DNA from: Parvularcula sp963922235 | GTDB taxonomy: Bacteria > Pseudomonadota > Alphaproteobacteria > Caulobacterales > Parvularculaceae | Length of the DNA: 32,069 nucleotides | Assembly: GCA_963922235.1 (NCBI GenBank) | Contig: CAWUIJ010000014.1 | Location: 1 to 32,069 of the forward strand | Direction: 5' to 3' | Shown: one piece after another, positions 23,848 to 31,946 of the stretch | How the letters are laid out: the number at the start of each line of letters is the position of its first letter | Numbering within the stretch: position 1 is the first letter of the stretch | Made by a program: the position numbers and the translations under genes | The notes under the pieces: generated by a model | Databases searched by the model: none | What the model was told of the DNA's origin: nothing | What the model saw: the letters and a program-made list of their open reading frames with translations, nothing else

Positions 23848-25122
23848 ATGACAAACTTTTTTCGCTCGCCATCGCGCAGAACAGTCCTGAAAGGGCTAGG
23901 CGCGACTGCATTCGCCAATGGGCTTGCCGCGCCAGCACTCGCTCAAGGCCGCCCCATCAAAATCGGTTTCGTCACGCCTCAGACTGGCCCACTGGCGATC
24001 TTCGCCGAACCAGACAACTTCGTCCTGAACCAATTCAAGAAACAGCTCCAAGGCGGGCTAATGATCAACGGGTCAAAGCATGAGGTTGAATTCGTCGTCA
24101 AGGACAGTCAGTCGAGTTCAAACCGCGCCTCATCGGTCGCACAGGAACTGATTTTCGAAGATGAAGTCGACATCATTACCGCCACTTCGACACCAGACAC
24201 CACCAACCCGGTGGCGGATCAGGCCGAACTAAACGGAGTGCCCTGCATCACCAATGATACACCATGGCAGCCACATTTCTTCGGTCGTCAAGGCGACCCG
24301 GCGGTGGGCTTCGACTATACGTTCCATTTCTTCTGGGGTCTGGAAGACATCATCTCGGTGTTCAGCGGCATCTGGGATGCGGTTCCGACCAACAAGGTCG
24401 TCGGCGCGCTCTGGCCCAACGACCCTGATGGCAACGCGTGGGGTGATCCCAATCTTGGCTTCCCGCCTGTAATGGCCCAAAAAGGCTATGAGCTGATCGA
24501 TACCGGTCGTTTCCAGTCCATGACCGATGATTTCTCTGCCCAGATTTCCGCCTTCAAGGCAGCTGGCGTCGAGATTGTCACCGGTGTTGTCATTCCCCCC
24601 GATTTCACCACGTTCTGGACTCAGGCTGCGCAGCAAGGGTTCAACCCAAAGGTTGTCAATGTCGCTAAGGCATCGGAATTCCCGCAAGCGATGGCCGCTC
24701 TGGGCGACCGCGCGGATGGTCTGTCCGTCGAGGTCTGGTGGTCGCCGCGTCATCCCTTCGCCTCTGGTTTCACCGGCCAAAGCTCTGCTGAATTGGCGAA
24801 AGCCTACGAGGACGAGACGGGCAAACCATGGACAATGCCGCTGGGCTTCAAGCATTCGCTGTTCGAGGTCGCGATTGATGCGCTCACACGCACTGAGGAC
24901 CCGACCGATCCCGACAGCATCGCAGCGGCAATCCGAGCGACATCATACAATTCTGTCGTAGGGCCCATCGACTTCTCCGCGGGCCCGGTTCCCAATATCG
25001 CCAAGACACCGCTTGTTGGTGGTCAGTGGCGTGTTGAGAACGGCAAACCGATCCTCGACATCGTGGAAAACGGTGGGTCACCTGACGTTCCCCTGACCGC
25101 GGAAGTCCGGCCCATCGTCTGA
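23848..25122 (+). CDS. ABC importer substrate-binding protein (branched-chain amino acid/aromatic type)
   Basis: This 424-residue periplasmic protein is of the LivJ/type I (HAAT) family. It begins with a Tat-type signal, SRRTVLKG around residues 9-16 and an ALA/QG cut near residue 33. The mature part opens with IKIGFVTPQTGPLA, the classic first strand of the family. ATG 23848 follows GAGGAGGA; ATG 23833 is in frame but poorly spaced. It heads a five-gene importer operon right after mobR, so 3-hydroxybenzoate or a related aromatic acid is a likely ligand (inference). Confidence 0.87.
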   Translation: MTNFFRSPSRRTVLKGLGATAFANGLAAPALAQGRPIKIGFVTPQTGPLAIFAEPDNFVLNQFKKQLQGGLMINGSKHEVEFVVKDSQSSSNRASSVAQELIFEDEVDIITATSTPDTTNPVADQAELNGVPCITNDTPWQPHFFGRQGDPAVGFDYTFHFFWGLEDIISVFSGIWDAVPTNKVVGALWPNDPDGNAWGDPNLGFPPVMAQKGYELIDTGRFQSMTDDFSAQISAFKAAGVEIVTGVVIPPDFTTFWTQAAQQGFNPKVVNVAKASEFPQAMAALGDRADGLSVEVWWSPRHPFASGFTGQSSAELAKAYEDETGKPWTMPLGFKHSLFEVAIDALTRTEDPTDPDSIAAAIRATSYNSVVGPIDFSAGPVPNIAKTPLVGGQWRVENGKPILDIVENGGSPDVPLTAEVRPIV

Positions 25123-25135
25123 TCTGGGAATTCTC

Positions 25136-25179
25136 CACAACTGCTCCGCTTCGCCTTGCGCGCAGCGGGGCCTGTTGTG
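25136..25179 (+). terminator. Hairpin between the binding-protein and ATPase genes
   Basis: A stem of about 14 pairs with one small bulge (CACAAC ... GTTGTG outside, CTCCGCT/AGCGGGG inside) closes 25136-25179. It is followed by only a short T-run. It fits a partial terminator or mRNA stabiliser that lets the binding protein be made in excess of the membrane parts. Confidence 0.55.
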
Positions 25180-25320
25180 TTTCAGGAAAATCCGTATTTC
25201 GAACGAGACTGCGGCGGTTGGCTACGCAATCAATACTTGCTGCTTTGGGTATTGGCTGACACCGCTGAAGGTATTGAGAACAGGTTTTTAAAATTGTTGA
25301 CGTAGGAAGGGAGGGTTCTA

Positions 25321-26052
25321 ATGCCAATTCTTGAACTTGAAAACGTCTCTAAGAGCTACGGTGCTTTGACCGTCACCGATGACGTTTCGTTTACCCTTGA
25401 CGAGGGCAGTACGCTTGGAATCATCGGACCGAATGGCGCCGGCAAAAGTACACTTTTCAATCTTATCGGGGGGACCCAACGGGTTAAAAAAGGTCTCATT
25501 CGCTTTGAGGGTAGGGATGTATCCCAAACCAACGCGGCCGAACGTTGCCGCTCAGGCATCGCACGATCATTCCAGATTCCGCATCCGTTTATCGGCATGA
25601 CGGTCTATGAAAACCTGTTGGTGGCCGACGCCTTTGGCACGACCGACAAACATGTCGCGAAGGACCGCTGCCGCGCAATTCTCGATCAGACGGGTCTACT
25701 GGCAAAGGCCAATCTCCCCGCAGGAGCGCTGACACTTCTTGAACGCAAGCGACTTGAATTGGCCCGCGCGCTTGCAACAGGCCCCAAACTGTTGCTGCTG
25801 GATGAGATCGCGGGCGGGCTGACCGAAGGCGAATGCAAATCGCTGGTGCAGACCATCCGGGATATCCGAGACAGCGGCGTGTCGATCATCTGGATCGAGC
25901 ACATCGTTCACGCACTGATAGCTGTCGTCGAAAGGCTGATTGTAATCGACTATGGCCGCGTCATCGCAGATGGTGTGCCCTCCGAGGTCGTGAAACTACC
26001 GCTCGTCAAGGAAATTTACCTCGGGATCGACCTTGATGACCAAGCTGCTTGA
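25321..26052 (+). CDS. ABC importer ATP-binding protein, LivG type
   Basis: This 243-residue ATPase has Walker A GPNGAGKST, a Q-loop near IARSFQIPHPFIGMTV, and Walker B LLLLDEIAGGL. The usual LSxGQ signature is replaced by LTLLERKRLELARAL, a variant seen in part of the LivG family. GGGAGGG lies before ATG 25321. It overlaps livF by 17 bases. It would act with LivF as the nucleotide-binding pair of the importer. Confidence 0.88.
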   Translation: MPILELENVSKSYGALTVTDDVSFTLDEGSTLGIIGPNGAGKSTLFNLIGGTQRVKKGLIRFEGRDVSQTNAAERCRSGIARSFQIPHPFIGMTVYENLLVADAFGTTDKHVAKDRCRAILDQTGLLAKANLPAGALTLLERKRLELARALATGPKLLLLDEIAGGLTEGECKSLVQTIRDIRDSGVSIIWIEHIVHALIAVVERLIVIDYGRVIADGVPSEVVKLPLVKEIYLGIDLDDQAA

Positions 26053-26746
26053 AACCCAAGACCTCACTGCCCACTACGGCGATTTTCAGGCCCTGTTCGG
26101 CATCGACCTGAGCGTAGAAGAGGGCGAAACCATTGCCATCATCGGCTCTAACGGCGCGGGCAAATCCACTTTTTTGCGCGCGGTGACGGGTATGCGCCCG
26201 GCCACAGGGCAAAACATCACCTATGACGGCCAGCAGATTGCCGGCATGACCGCGGATCGTATCCACCACCTCGGCCTCGCAATGGTCCCGGAAGGGCGGC
26301 GCCTGTTTTCGTCGCTAAGTGTCGAAGAAAACCTCAAGATAGGGGCGGCGGGGAAACGAACCGGGCCCTGGAACCTCGACGAAGTCTTCAAGCTCTTCCC
26401 CGCGCTGCTGGAGCGGCGGCGTCACGGGGGCACTGAGCTTTCGGGCGGTCAACAGCAGATGGTCGCCATCGGGCGCGCGCTGATGTCGAATCCCCGACTG
26501 TTGCTGTGTGACGAAATTAGCTTGGGCCTCGCCCCCAAGATTATCCGCGAGATATACGCCGCCGTGCCGCTGATCCGAGAGCGCGGCACCTCACTGGTGG
26601 TGATTGAGCAGGACATCGCGCAGGCCCTAAGGGTCGCCAATCGCGTGTACTGCTTTCAGGAAGGGCGCGTGTCGTTGACGGGGCAGCCATCGGAGTTAAG
26701 CCGCGACGCGATCGCAAAAGCCTATTTCGGGACGGAGGACTCCTAA
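26036..26746 (+). CDS. ABC importer ATP-binding protein, LivF type
   Basis: This 236-residue ATPase has Walker A GSNGAGKST, signature LSGGQQQMVAIGRAL, and Walker B RLLLCDEISLGLAP. The opening LETQDLTAHYGDFQALFGID and the VPEGRRLFSSLSVEENL segment are typical of LivF. I chose ATG 26036, inside the end of livG; TTG 26033 is just upstream. The stop overlaps the livH start (TAATG). Confidence 0.9.
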   Translation: MTKLLETQDLTAHYGDFQALFGIDLSVEEGETIAIIGSNGAGKSTFLRAVTGMRPATGQNITYDGQQIAGMTADRIHHLGLAMVPEGRRLFSSLSVEENLKIGAAGKRTGPWNLDEVFKLFPALLERRRHGGTELSGGQQQMVAIGRALMSNPRLLLCDEISLGLAPKIIREIYAAVPLIRERGTSLVVIEQDIAQALRVANRVYCFQEGRVSLTGQPSELSRDAIAKAYFGTEDS

Positions 26747-27612
26747 TGGAATGGATCAATGTGATCGTGCAGGGTATCCTGCTGGGGGGGCTCTATGCTC
26801 TGTTTGCAGCCGGACTGTCGCTGATGTTTGGCGTCATGCGGTTTATCAATATCGCCCACGGCGATTTCATCGTTGTCGCAGCCTACCTCTTACTGGTGAT
26901 GGTGATGACGCTCGGTCTGCCGCCAGTAGTCGGCATTGGGGTGGTGGTCATCCTGATGAGCGCTGTCGGGTATCTGGGCCAGCGCATCCTGCTCAACCGT
27001 GTCTTGGACGAGGATATCCTGCCGCCGGTTCTCGTCACATTTGGTCTATCTATCATCATCCAGAACAGCCTGCTGGAGGCTTTCAGCGCTGACAGTCAGC
27101 GCGTGCCGTCTGGCAACTTTGCAACCGCCAGCCTGACGTTTAATGATGAGCTGGCCATTGGCGTGCTGCCACTCGCGATGTTTCTTGCCGCCGTTGGCGT
27201 CATTGGCGTGCTGCAATTCATCTTTTTCCGCACGGCACTTGGGCGCCTGCTGCGCGCAACATCGGACGATCCAGAAATCATTCCATTGATGGGTGCAAAC
27301 AATAGCCATGTCTTTGCCATCGCAACAGCCTTAGCCAGTGCAGTCGTCGCCGTTGCAGGCACAATGCTGGCCATGAAAACCAACTTCGACCCCACAATCG
27401 GTCCCTCACGCCTACTTTTTGCCTTCGAAGCCGTCATCATCGGTGGCATGGGGAACATCTGGGGCACGCTGGCCGGCGGTATCATTCTAGGTGTGGCGCA
27501 GACTATCGGTGCACAGATTGACGCGGGCTACCAGATCCTTGCAGGGCACTTGGCGTTCCTTGCAGTGTTGATCGTCAGGCCCATGGGTCTTTTTGCAAAG
27601 GCGAAAGGGTGA
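26746..27612 (+). CDS. ABC importer permease, LivH type
   Basis: This 288-residue inner-membrane permease has about eight hydrophobic segments. LivH marks are GGLYALFAAGLSLMFGVMRF, NIAHGDF, and the EAVIIGGMGNIWGTLAGG motif that contacts the ATPase. The ATG at 26746 overlaps the livF stop. It pairs with the LivM-type permease that follows. Confidence 0.9.
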   Translation: MEWINVIVQGILLGGLYALFAAGLSLMFGVMRFINIAHGDFIVVAAYLLLVMVMTLGLPPVVGIGVVVILMSAVGYLGQRILLNRVLDEDILPPVLVTFGLSIIIQNSLLEAFSADSQRVPSGNFATASLTFNDELAIGVLPLAMFLAAVGVIGVLQFIFFRTALGRLLRATSDDPEIIPLMGANNSHVFAIATALASAVVAVAGTMLAMKTNFDPTIGPSRLLFAFEAVIIGGMGNIWGTLAGGIILGVAQTIGAQIDAGYQILAGHLAFLAVLIVRPMGLFAKAKG

Positions 27613-27616
27613 GGAA

Positions 27617-28627
27617 ATGAAAAGTCTTTCTCAAACCGCATTGCACCGCCAGTCGAAGGTTCAACGCCTAGCGCTAATCGGCGTGGCGATCATCGGCTTC
27701 GTCGCCCTCGCCTCGGCACCGCTTTGGGCCGGGCGTGCGGATTTGCGACTTTTGATGGAAGCGCTGAGCTTCCTTGCATTGGCACAAATGTGGAATCTTC
27801 TTGCGGGCTACACCGGTTTGATTTCCGTAGGGCAACAGGCTTACGTCGGATTGGGGGGCTATTTCTTTTTTGCTTTGGCAATGTTCACCGCCGTACCGGT
27901 TCTGCTTGCAATCCCTCTGGCCGCATTGGCCGCAGGACTTGTCGCGATCCCAACGGCCTGGATCGCGTTTCGCTTGCAGGGTGCCTATTTCGCCATCGGC
28001 ACCTGGGTAATCGCCGAAGTGTTCCGGCTAATTGCAGCACAGTTCCCCGCCTTAGGTGGCGGGTCCGGTATTTCTCTTCCAGTAGCACTCGTACGCTCCA
28101 TTGCCAGTTCTCGTAGCGGTATCGAATTGGTGATGTACTACATGGCCTTCTTTATCGCACTCGCATCCATTTTGTCGGTTTGGGTCTTGCTCCGATCGCG
28201 TTGGGGGTTGGCATTGACTGCAATTCGAGACAGCGAACCCGCTGCCGCCAGCCTTGGGGTCAACATTCGTCGCGTGAAATTCATGGTCTATGTTTGCACT
28301 GCAGTCGGCACGGCGCTGACCGGGGCCTTCATCTTCCTCCAAAAGCTGCGCATCACCCCAGAGGCCGCATTCAGTGTCACCGAATGGTCCGCCTTCGTGA
28401 TCTTCATCGTCGTAATCGGCGGTCTGGGTACTATCGAGGGGCCGATCATTGGGGTGATACTGTTCTTCCTGCTGCGCGACCTCGCTGCCGATTTGGGAAC
28501 CTGGTATCTCATTGGGCTCGGCGCATTGGCTATCGCGGTTATGCTGATTGACCGACGAGGCATATGGGGAGCATTCAAAGCGCGTGGCTTTCCAAATTTG
28601 TTTGTCACCCAGAGAACCTTGAATTGA
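27617..28627 (+). CDS. ABC importer permease, LivM type
   Basis: This 336-residue permease has about nine hydrophobic segments. LivM marks are LAQMWNLLAGYTGLISVGQQAYVG (GxxSxGQxAF type), the RLQGAYFAIGTW stretch, the RDSEPAAASLGVN cytoplasmic loop and the VIGGLGTIEGPIIG motif. I chose ATG 27617, preceded by TGAGGA; an upstream start at 27593 overlaps livH. It is the last gene of the importer operon; a terminator lies about 340 bases on. Confidence 0.88.
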   Translation: MKSLSQTALHRQSKVQRLALIGVAIIGFVALASAPLWAGRADLRLLMEALSFLALAQMWNLLAGYTGLISVGQQAYVGLGGYFFFALAMFTAVPVLLAIPLAALAAGLVAIPTAWIAFRLQGAYFAIGTWVIAEVFRLIAAQFPALGGGSGISLPVALVRSIASSRSGIELVMYYMAFFIALASILSVWVLLRSRWGLALTAIRDSEPAAASLGVNIRRVKFMVYVCTAVGTALTGAFIFLQKLRITPEAAFSVTEWSAFVIFIVVIGGLGTIEGPIIGVILFFLLRDLAADLGTWYLIGLGALAIAVMLIDRRGIWGAFKARGFPNLFVTQRTLN

Positions 28628-29142
28628 CCTCAGGACCCGAAAACGACTTCCATGCAACAAGCCCTCAGAAATGGCTGCAGCCTAAATCTTACAGCGCATG
28701 GGCACAGCTAAGCTATGAAGCCTAGCAGTCCAACAGAAACAAAAAATGCTCTGTGTCGCGCTGGTCACCGGAAGACGCCGCGGCATCGGAGCTTGCACTT
28801 CCAAGGAACTGGAAATGGGACAGCTACACCATTTATGCTGCCGATGCCGGAAAGGGAAAGACGAATTGCGCGTAATAGCTTCACATAAGAACGATTATGA
28901 GACTTTTAGTAAGGATTTGTAATCACAATACAATTCGCCCTTTTACCTCCCTGTGGGCGACCAACCGGCGGCGCTGGACTGGCCGGCGCCGCCTCTTTTT
29001 GATGAGGGTGGTTAGCTGACAGTTCGACCCGCAATATCCGAAGCTTTGCTTCCGCCGAATTCTCAACTACCCCCATCACTCACACACGAATGCGCACTAT
29101 ATTGCGTGGCTAAATTTTGCCCCTCATGGCCGTGTTGCGGCC
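28628..29142. other. Non-coding gap between the importer and the conjugation block
   Basis: No intact gene is supported. At 28747-28815 a short frame reads CVALVTGRRRGIGACTSKEL, which looks like the first 20 residues of a short-chain dehydrogenase, and is then lost. It is probably a relic. A terminator lies at 28967-29000. An inverted repeat covers the start codon of the XRE gene at the right end. Confidence 0.5.
28967..29000 (+). terminator. Rho-independent terminator
   Basis: An 8-bp GC stem, GGCGGCGC/GCGCCGCC, with an 11-base loop is followed by TCTTTTT. It ends transcription coming from the ABC importer operon. Confidence 0.75.
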
Positions 29143-29146
29143 ATGA
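29124..29146. promoter_or_regulatory. Inverted repeat spanning the XRE gene start codon
   Basis: Perfect 9-bp arms TCATGGCCG/CGGCCATGA with a 5-base spacer (TGTTG). The right arm contains the ATG at 29143. It could be an autoregulatory operator or an RNA hairpin that hides the start. It also encloses a six-codon frame (29126-29146) whose TGA overlaps that ATG. Confidence 0.5.
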
Positions 29147-29355
29147 ACTTGAAAGAGCGCGTGGGATTGAACATTCAGGAGACCCGGCGAGCCAAGGGGC
29201 TCAGCCAGGAAGCTCTTGCCGACGCCGCAGACCTCAGCCGCAGCTACATGGGCAAACTGGAGAACGCCCGCAACGCCATGTCGCTCGATGCCCTCGAAAG
29301 CATAGCGACGGCGCTGAGCGTGGATCCCCAAGAGCTACTTCGGCCACGCAACTAG
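29143..29355 (+). CDS. Small XRE-family DNA-binding regulator
   Basis: This 70-residue protein is almost entirely one lambda-repressor-like helix-turn-helix domain. RRAKGLSQEALADAADLS is followed by the recognition helix RSYMGKLENARNAMSLDALE and a closing SVDPQELLRPR. It has no effector domain. No Shine-Dalgarno sequence is seen; the start lies in an inverted repeat. It stands at the left border of the conjugation block and may control transfer or plasmid genes. Confidence 0.82.
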   Translation: MNLKERVGLNIQETRRAKGLSQEALADAADLSRSYMGKLENARNAMSLDALESIATALSVDPQELLRPRN

Positions 29356-29408
29356 CGCGCCCGGAAGCAGCCTGAAACGCATTCCAAACAGTTCATTGTA
29401 GGCAGCCC

Positions 29409-29612
29409 ATGAAACCTCCTCGCCTAAGAGCACAACCTATAGCCGAAGGGGTCGCACGCGTGAACGCGGAGGAAGTAATCGTGTGGCGGGATTTCCGTTG
29501 GAACAACGGCCAGATCTGGAGAGACTGGTTTGTCGACCCGAAGAGATTTGCGCCGGAGGACATCGAAACCAGGCCGATCAAGAAGGTCTCCAAATCCCGC
29601 AAACCTCAGTAG
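29409..29612 (+). CDS. Small hypothetical protein
   Basis: A 67-residue basic protein with a WRDFRWNNGQIWRDWFVDP core rich in Trp and Arg. I do not recognise it. It has no signal peptide or membrane segment. It begins 53 bases after the XRE gene on the same strand and its end overlaps the convergent gene by seven bases. The ribosome site is weak, so the gene call is moderate. Confidence 0.45.
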   Translation: MKPPRLRAQPIAEGVARVNAEEVIVWRDFRWNNGQIWRDWFVDPKRFAPEDIETRPIKKVSKSRKPQ

Positions 29613-30178
29613 CGAAACCACTCCGAGTGGCCCATGGTGCCTTCGTAGTCACCATACTCGACCATGACGGCCCGCCGGAAAAACACGAGACCGCCGCCCG
29701 GATAGTCCAGGGTCTGATCGTTCTCGCTCACGAAGCTCGCCGGCCAGGGCGTGCGCGATCCGTGGACACGGATCAGGTAACGACAGTTGCTGTTCTCGTG
29801 ATCGCAGGACCGGATGTGCCAGTCCCATTGGCGGGGTTCGTCGCGGGGCTCATAGGATCGCCCGTAGAACCAGAGCACACGGGTTCGCCGGAGCCAGGCG
29901 TATTCCGGGATGGAGATGTCGAGTTCCCCTTCCCCGCCGGGGCCTCCCAGTTCGACCGGAACGGCCGCGAAGGTGCAGATCCCAAACGGCGGCCGCGAGG
30001 GCCATGGTGTGATGCGTCGGATCATCTCGGCATAGGCCGCAGCGCAGACCGCGCTCGGGGGGAAGCCGCCCGCCATGCAGAGCATGATCGCGCAGTCCAT
30101 GTCATAGGCCTTCGCCGGTTTGGCGGGCATGAGTGAGATCGTCGCCGCAAGCATGGCACCCAGGACGGACAAGCGCAT
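29606..30178 (-). CDS. Secreted Cys-containing protein, TrbM-like, conjugation-associated
   Basis: This 190-residue protein has a Sec signal peptide with cut AKA/YD near residue 24. The mature N-terminus DMDCAIMLCMAGGFPPSAVC, then a MIRRITPWP stretch and FGIC, recalls the Cys spacing of TrbM/KikA-type conjugation proteins. The C-terminal half, with many Trp and Arg, is not recognised. It lies next to VirB genes but on the opposite strand. An ATG with GAGG just upstream (minus strand) supports the start. TrbM-like is a tentative label. Confidence 0.6.
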   Translation of the reverse strand: MRLSVLGAMLAATISLMPAKPAKAYDMDCAIMLCMAGGFPPSAVCAAAYAEMIRRITPWPSRPPFGICTFAAVPVELGGPGGEGELDISIPEYAWLRRTRVLWFYGRSYEPRDEPRQWDWHIRSCDHENSNCRYLIRVHGSRTPWPASFVSENDQTLDYPGGGLVFFRRAVMVEYGDYEGTMGHSEWFRY

Positions 30179-30333
30179 CGGAGGCCTCCTTTATGTTTCG
30201 GGAAAGCAGGCGCTGACGGAGCCATCGGCGACTTTCCTCTTTTTTCTATTTTATACGTTTTATATATATTGACTCTAAATGGTCTTCTCGTGTCAATTGG
30301 TTAATGTAAGAAGGTTCCTCATACGGAGGGACC
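30179..30333. promoter_or_regulatory. AT-rich divergent promoter region
   Basis: About 155 bases between the divergent TrbM-like gene and the VirB-side genes. Bases 30238-30300 are strikingly AT-rich compared with flanking DNA. On the minus strand a perfect TTGACA lies at 30291-30296, and on the plus strand TTGACT begins at about 30269. No fully convincing -10 pair was found. Confidence 0.4.
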
Positions 30334-30666
30334 ATGCCGATAGCGAGAAATCTCAGTCTGATCACGCTCGATGGAGTGAAGGATCTGATCGCCAGGAAGG
30401 CTGACTTCAGCTGTCGGTACGAGCTCGTCGGGGGCACAGGTGACAGCAAGCCGCTCTACCAGTGCATCTACACAGTGGGAGATGAAGAACTCCTGCTGGT
30501 CGCGTCCAAGGTCCAGAAACATGGGCCGAAAGTGCGTCACTTCGCGCTCTGGCCGGGACTCGTCAACCATCACACGGCCTATGGTGACGGTCGTCCTGTG
30601 TCTATCGATCTCGATGTCCGCAACGCCCCGGAGGGCGATGGCGGACCTGATGGTGATCGGAACTGA
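30334..30666 (+). CDS. Hypothetical protein at the head of the VirB block
   Basis: A 110-residue soluble protein; ATG 30334 follows ACGGAGGGACC, a good ribosome site. The middle reads ELLLVASKVQKHGPKVRHFALWPGLVNHHT. No family is recognised. The last about 30 residues overlap the transglycosylase frame. It precedes virB1-like, so it may be a plasmid regulator or conjugation accessory factor. Confidence 0.5.
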   Translation: MPIARNLSLITLDGVKDLIARKADFSCRYELVGGTGDSKPLYQCIYTVGDEELLLVASKVQKHGPKVRHFALWPGLVNHHTAYGDGRPVSIDLDVRNAPEGDGGPDGDRN

Positions 30667-31252
30667 CGGCAGCGTCAGGACCTCCAACTGGACATTCCAC
30701 GATCGACGCGAGGATGAGCCGCAGGCGGCCTCCCTTGAAATGCCCATCCGGGCCGATCGCGCCAGCATACTCTCCGCAATCCGGACCACATCCGACCGAC
30801 ACATCGGCAATCGCGCCCTGACGGCAGTCGGGCTGACGCCGGCCGAGTGGCACATTCTTTTCCAGGCCATGATCGAGGCGGAAAGCGCCTACGATCCGAA
30901 CGCGACGAGCCCAAAGGGCGCTTACGGGCTCGGGCAACTCATGCCGGCGACGGCGCGTGCCCTGGGCGTGGATCGCAACGATCCAGCACAAAACCTCGAA
31001 GGTGCCGCGCGCTACCTGCTGGCACAACTGTCGACTTTCCGGGACATCGAGCTCGCGCTTGCCGCCTACAATGCCGGTCCCGAACGGGTTCGCGAATACG
31101 ACGGCGTGCCGCCTTTCGCAGAAACGCGCGGCTACATCGCCCGCATCCACAGCATCCGTAGTCGACTTTCCGGGCAATCAATCGAGCAGCCCGTCATTCG
31201 CGTGTCCACAAGGAACGAGACGCGCGTCCCGGTCGTGATCGACCTCAACTAG
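30638..31252 (+). CDS. Lytic transglycosylase (VirB1-like)
   Basis: This roughly 204-residue SLT-domain protein opens peptidoglycan for assembly of the conjugation channel. The catalytic Glu lies in MIEAESAYDPNATS, followed by GAYGLGQLMPATARALG and the AAYNAGPERV motif. I chose ATG 30638 (GGAGG four bases upstream); 30650 is possible. The frame is open to 30440 but that stretch overlaps the previous gene and looks non-coding. No clear signal peptide is seen, which is unusual for VirB1. Confidence 0.8.
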   Translation: MADLMVIGTDGSVRTSNWTFHDRREDEPQAASLEMPIRADRASILSAIRTTSDRHIGNRALTAVGLTPAEWHILFQAMIEAESAYDPNATSPKGAYGLGQLMPATARALGVDRNDPAQNLEGAARYLLAQLSTFRDIELALAAYNAGPERVREYDGVPPFAETRGYIARIHSIRSRLSGQSIEQPVIRVSTRNETRVPVVIDLN

Positions 31253-31271
31253 AGCCAGAGGACATTCGAGC

Positions 31272-31553
31272 ATGAGATTTCATCGCCTCCGACACCTTTT
31301 GCCCATCACCACAACCCTGACGGTGCTGGCCCACCCCGCATTCGCCCAGGACCTCTCCCCGATCCAGACCATGCTGGAGACGGTCGAGGCCGCGCTGACG
31401 GGGCCGATCGGCATTGCCGTCGCCACGCTCGCGGTCATCGGCACCGGCTTCATGTGCATGATGGGACGTCTGAACTGGGGCTGGTTCGCCTCGGTCATCA
31501 TCGGGATCGTGCTGATCTTCTCCGCCGGCACGATCGTCGATGGGTTCACCTGA
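31272..31553 (+). CDS. virB2: VirB2/TrbC-like major pilin
   Basis: This 93-residue protein has a signal peptide with cut AFA/QD near residue 25 and two hydrophobic helices (TGPIGIAVATLAVIGTGFMC and WFASVIIGIVLIFSAG) around a short polar loop. This is the VirB2 pattern. It starts 20 bases after the transglycosylase stop. A long hairpin follows before virB3. Confidence 0.82.
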   Translation: MRFHRLRHLLPITTTLTVLAHPAFAQDLSPIQTMLETVEAALTGPIGIAVATLAVIGTGFMCMMGRLNWGWFASVIIGIVLIFSAGTIVDGFT

Positions 31554-31581
31554 TGACTGTCTTGCAAAATCGCGTCTCTCC

Positions 31582-31627
31582 GGTGATCCGAACGCGTTGT
31601 GCTTTGCAAACGCTGCCTCGGATCACC
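31582..31627 (+). promoter_or_regulatory. Long hairpin between virB2 and virB3
   Basis: Perfect 10-bp arms GGTGATCCGA/TCGGATCACC enclose a second GCGTT/AACGC stem. A TTTTT run comes about 12 bases later. It could be a partial terminator or mRNA 3'-end guard that raises pilin output relative to the rest of the operon. Confidence 0.55.
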
Positions 31628-31667
31628 TCCGAGACACACTTTTTCTCCTGAGCAAGACAGCATCTTC

Positions 31668-31946
31668 ATGGCAGAACGATCCCCCCTCTTTCTCGGCCTC
31701 GCACGCCCGCCGAAATATCTCGGCCTCCCTGTCGGCTATCTCGTCGTGCTGGCCATGGGGGTCGTTCTGCCTTTCATCTGGACCAAGTCCCTCGTTTTCT
31801 TCCTGATCGGCATCATCGCCTACCCGGTGCTCTGGTTCGTCGCCGACAAGGAGCCCCATTTCTTCGAGGTGCTGCGGGTCTCCTACGGCTCTGTTCGCGC
31901 GACGAAGAACCGCGCCCTGCACGGGGGCGACAGCTATGGCGCTTGA
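31668..31946 (+). CDS. virB3: VirB3-like conjugation protein
   Basis: This 92-residue inner-membrane protein opens MAERSPLFLGLARPPKYLGL, the classical VirB3 N-terminus, followed by two adjacent hydrophobic segments and a Cys-free tail. ATG 31668 is the family start; the open frame upstream is the intergenic hairpin region. Its stop overlaps the virB4 start. Confidence 0.85.
   Translation: MAERSPLFLGLARPPKYLGLPVGYLVVLAMGVVLPFIWTKSLVFFLIGIIAYPVLWFVADKEPHFFEVLRVSYGSVRATKNRALHGGDSYGA

Noticed and set aside
28747..28860. Possible short-chain dehydrogenase gene start
   Set aside because: Only about 20 residues resemble an SDR cofactor motif, then the likeness is lost; treated as a relic within the intergenic gap.
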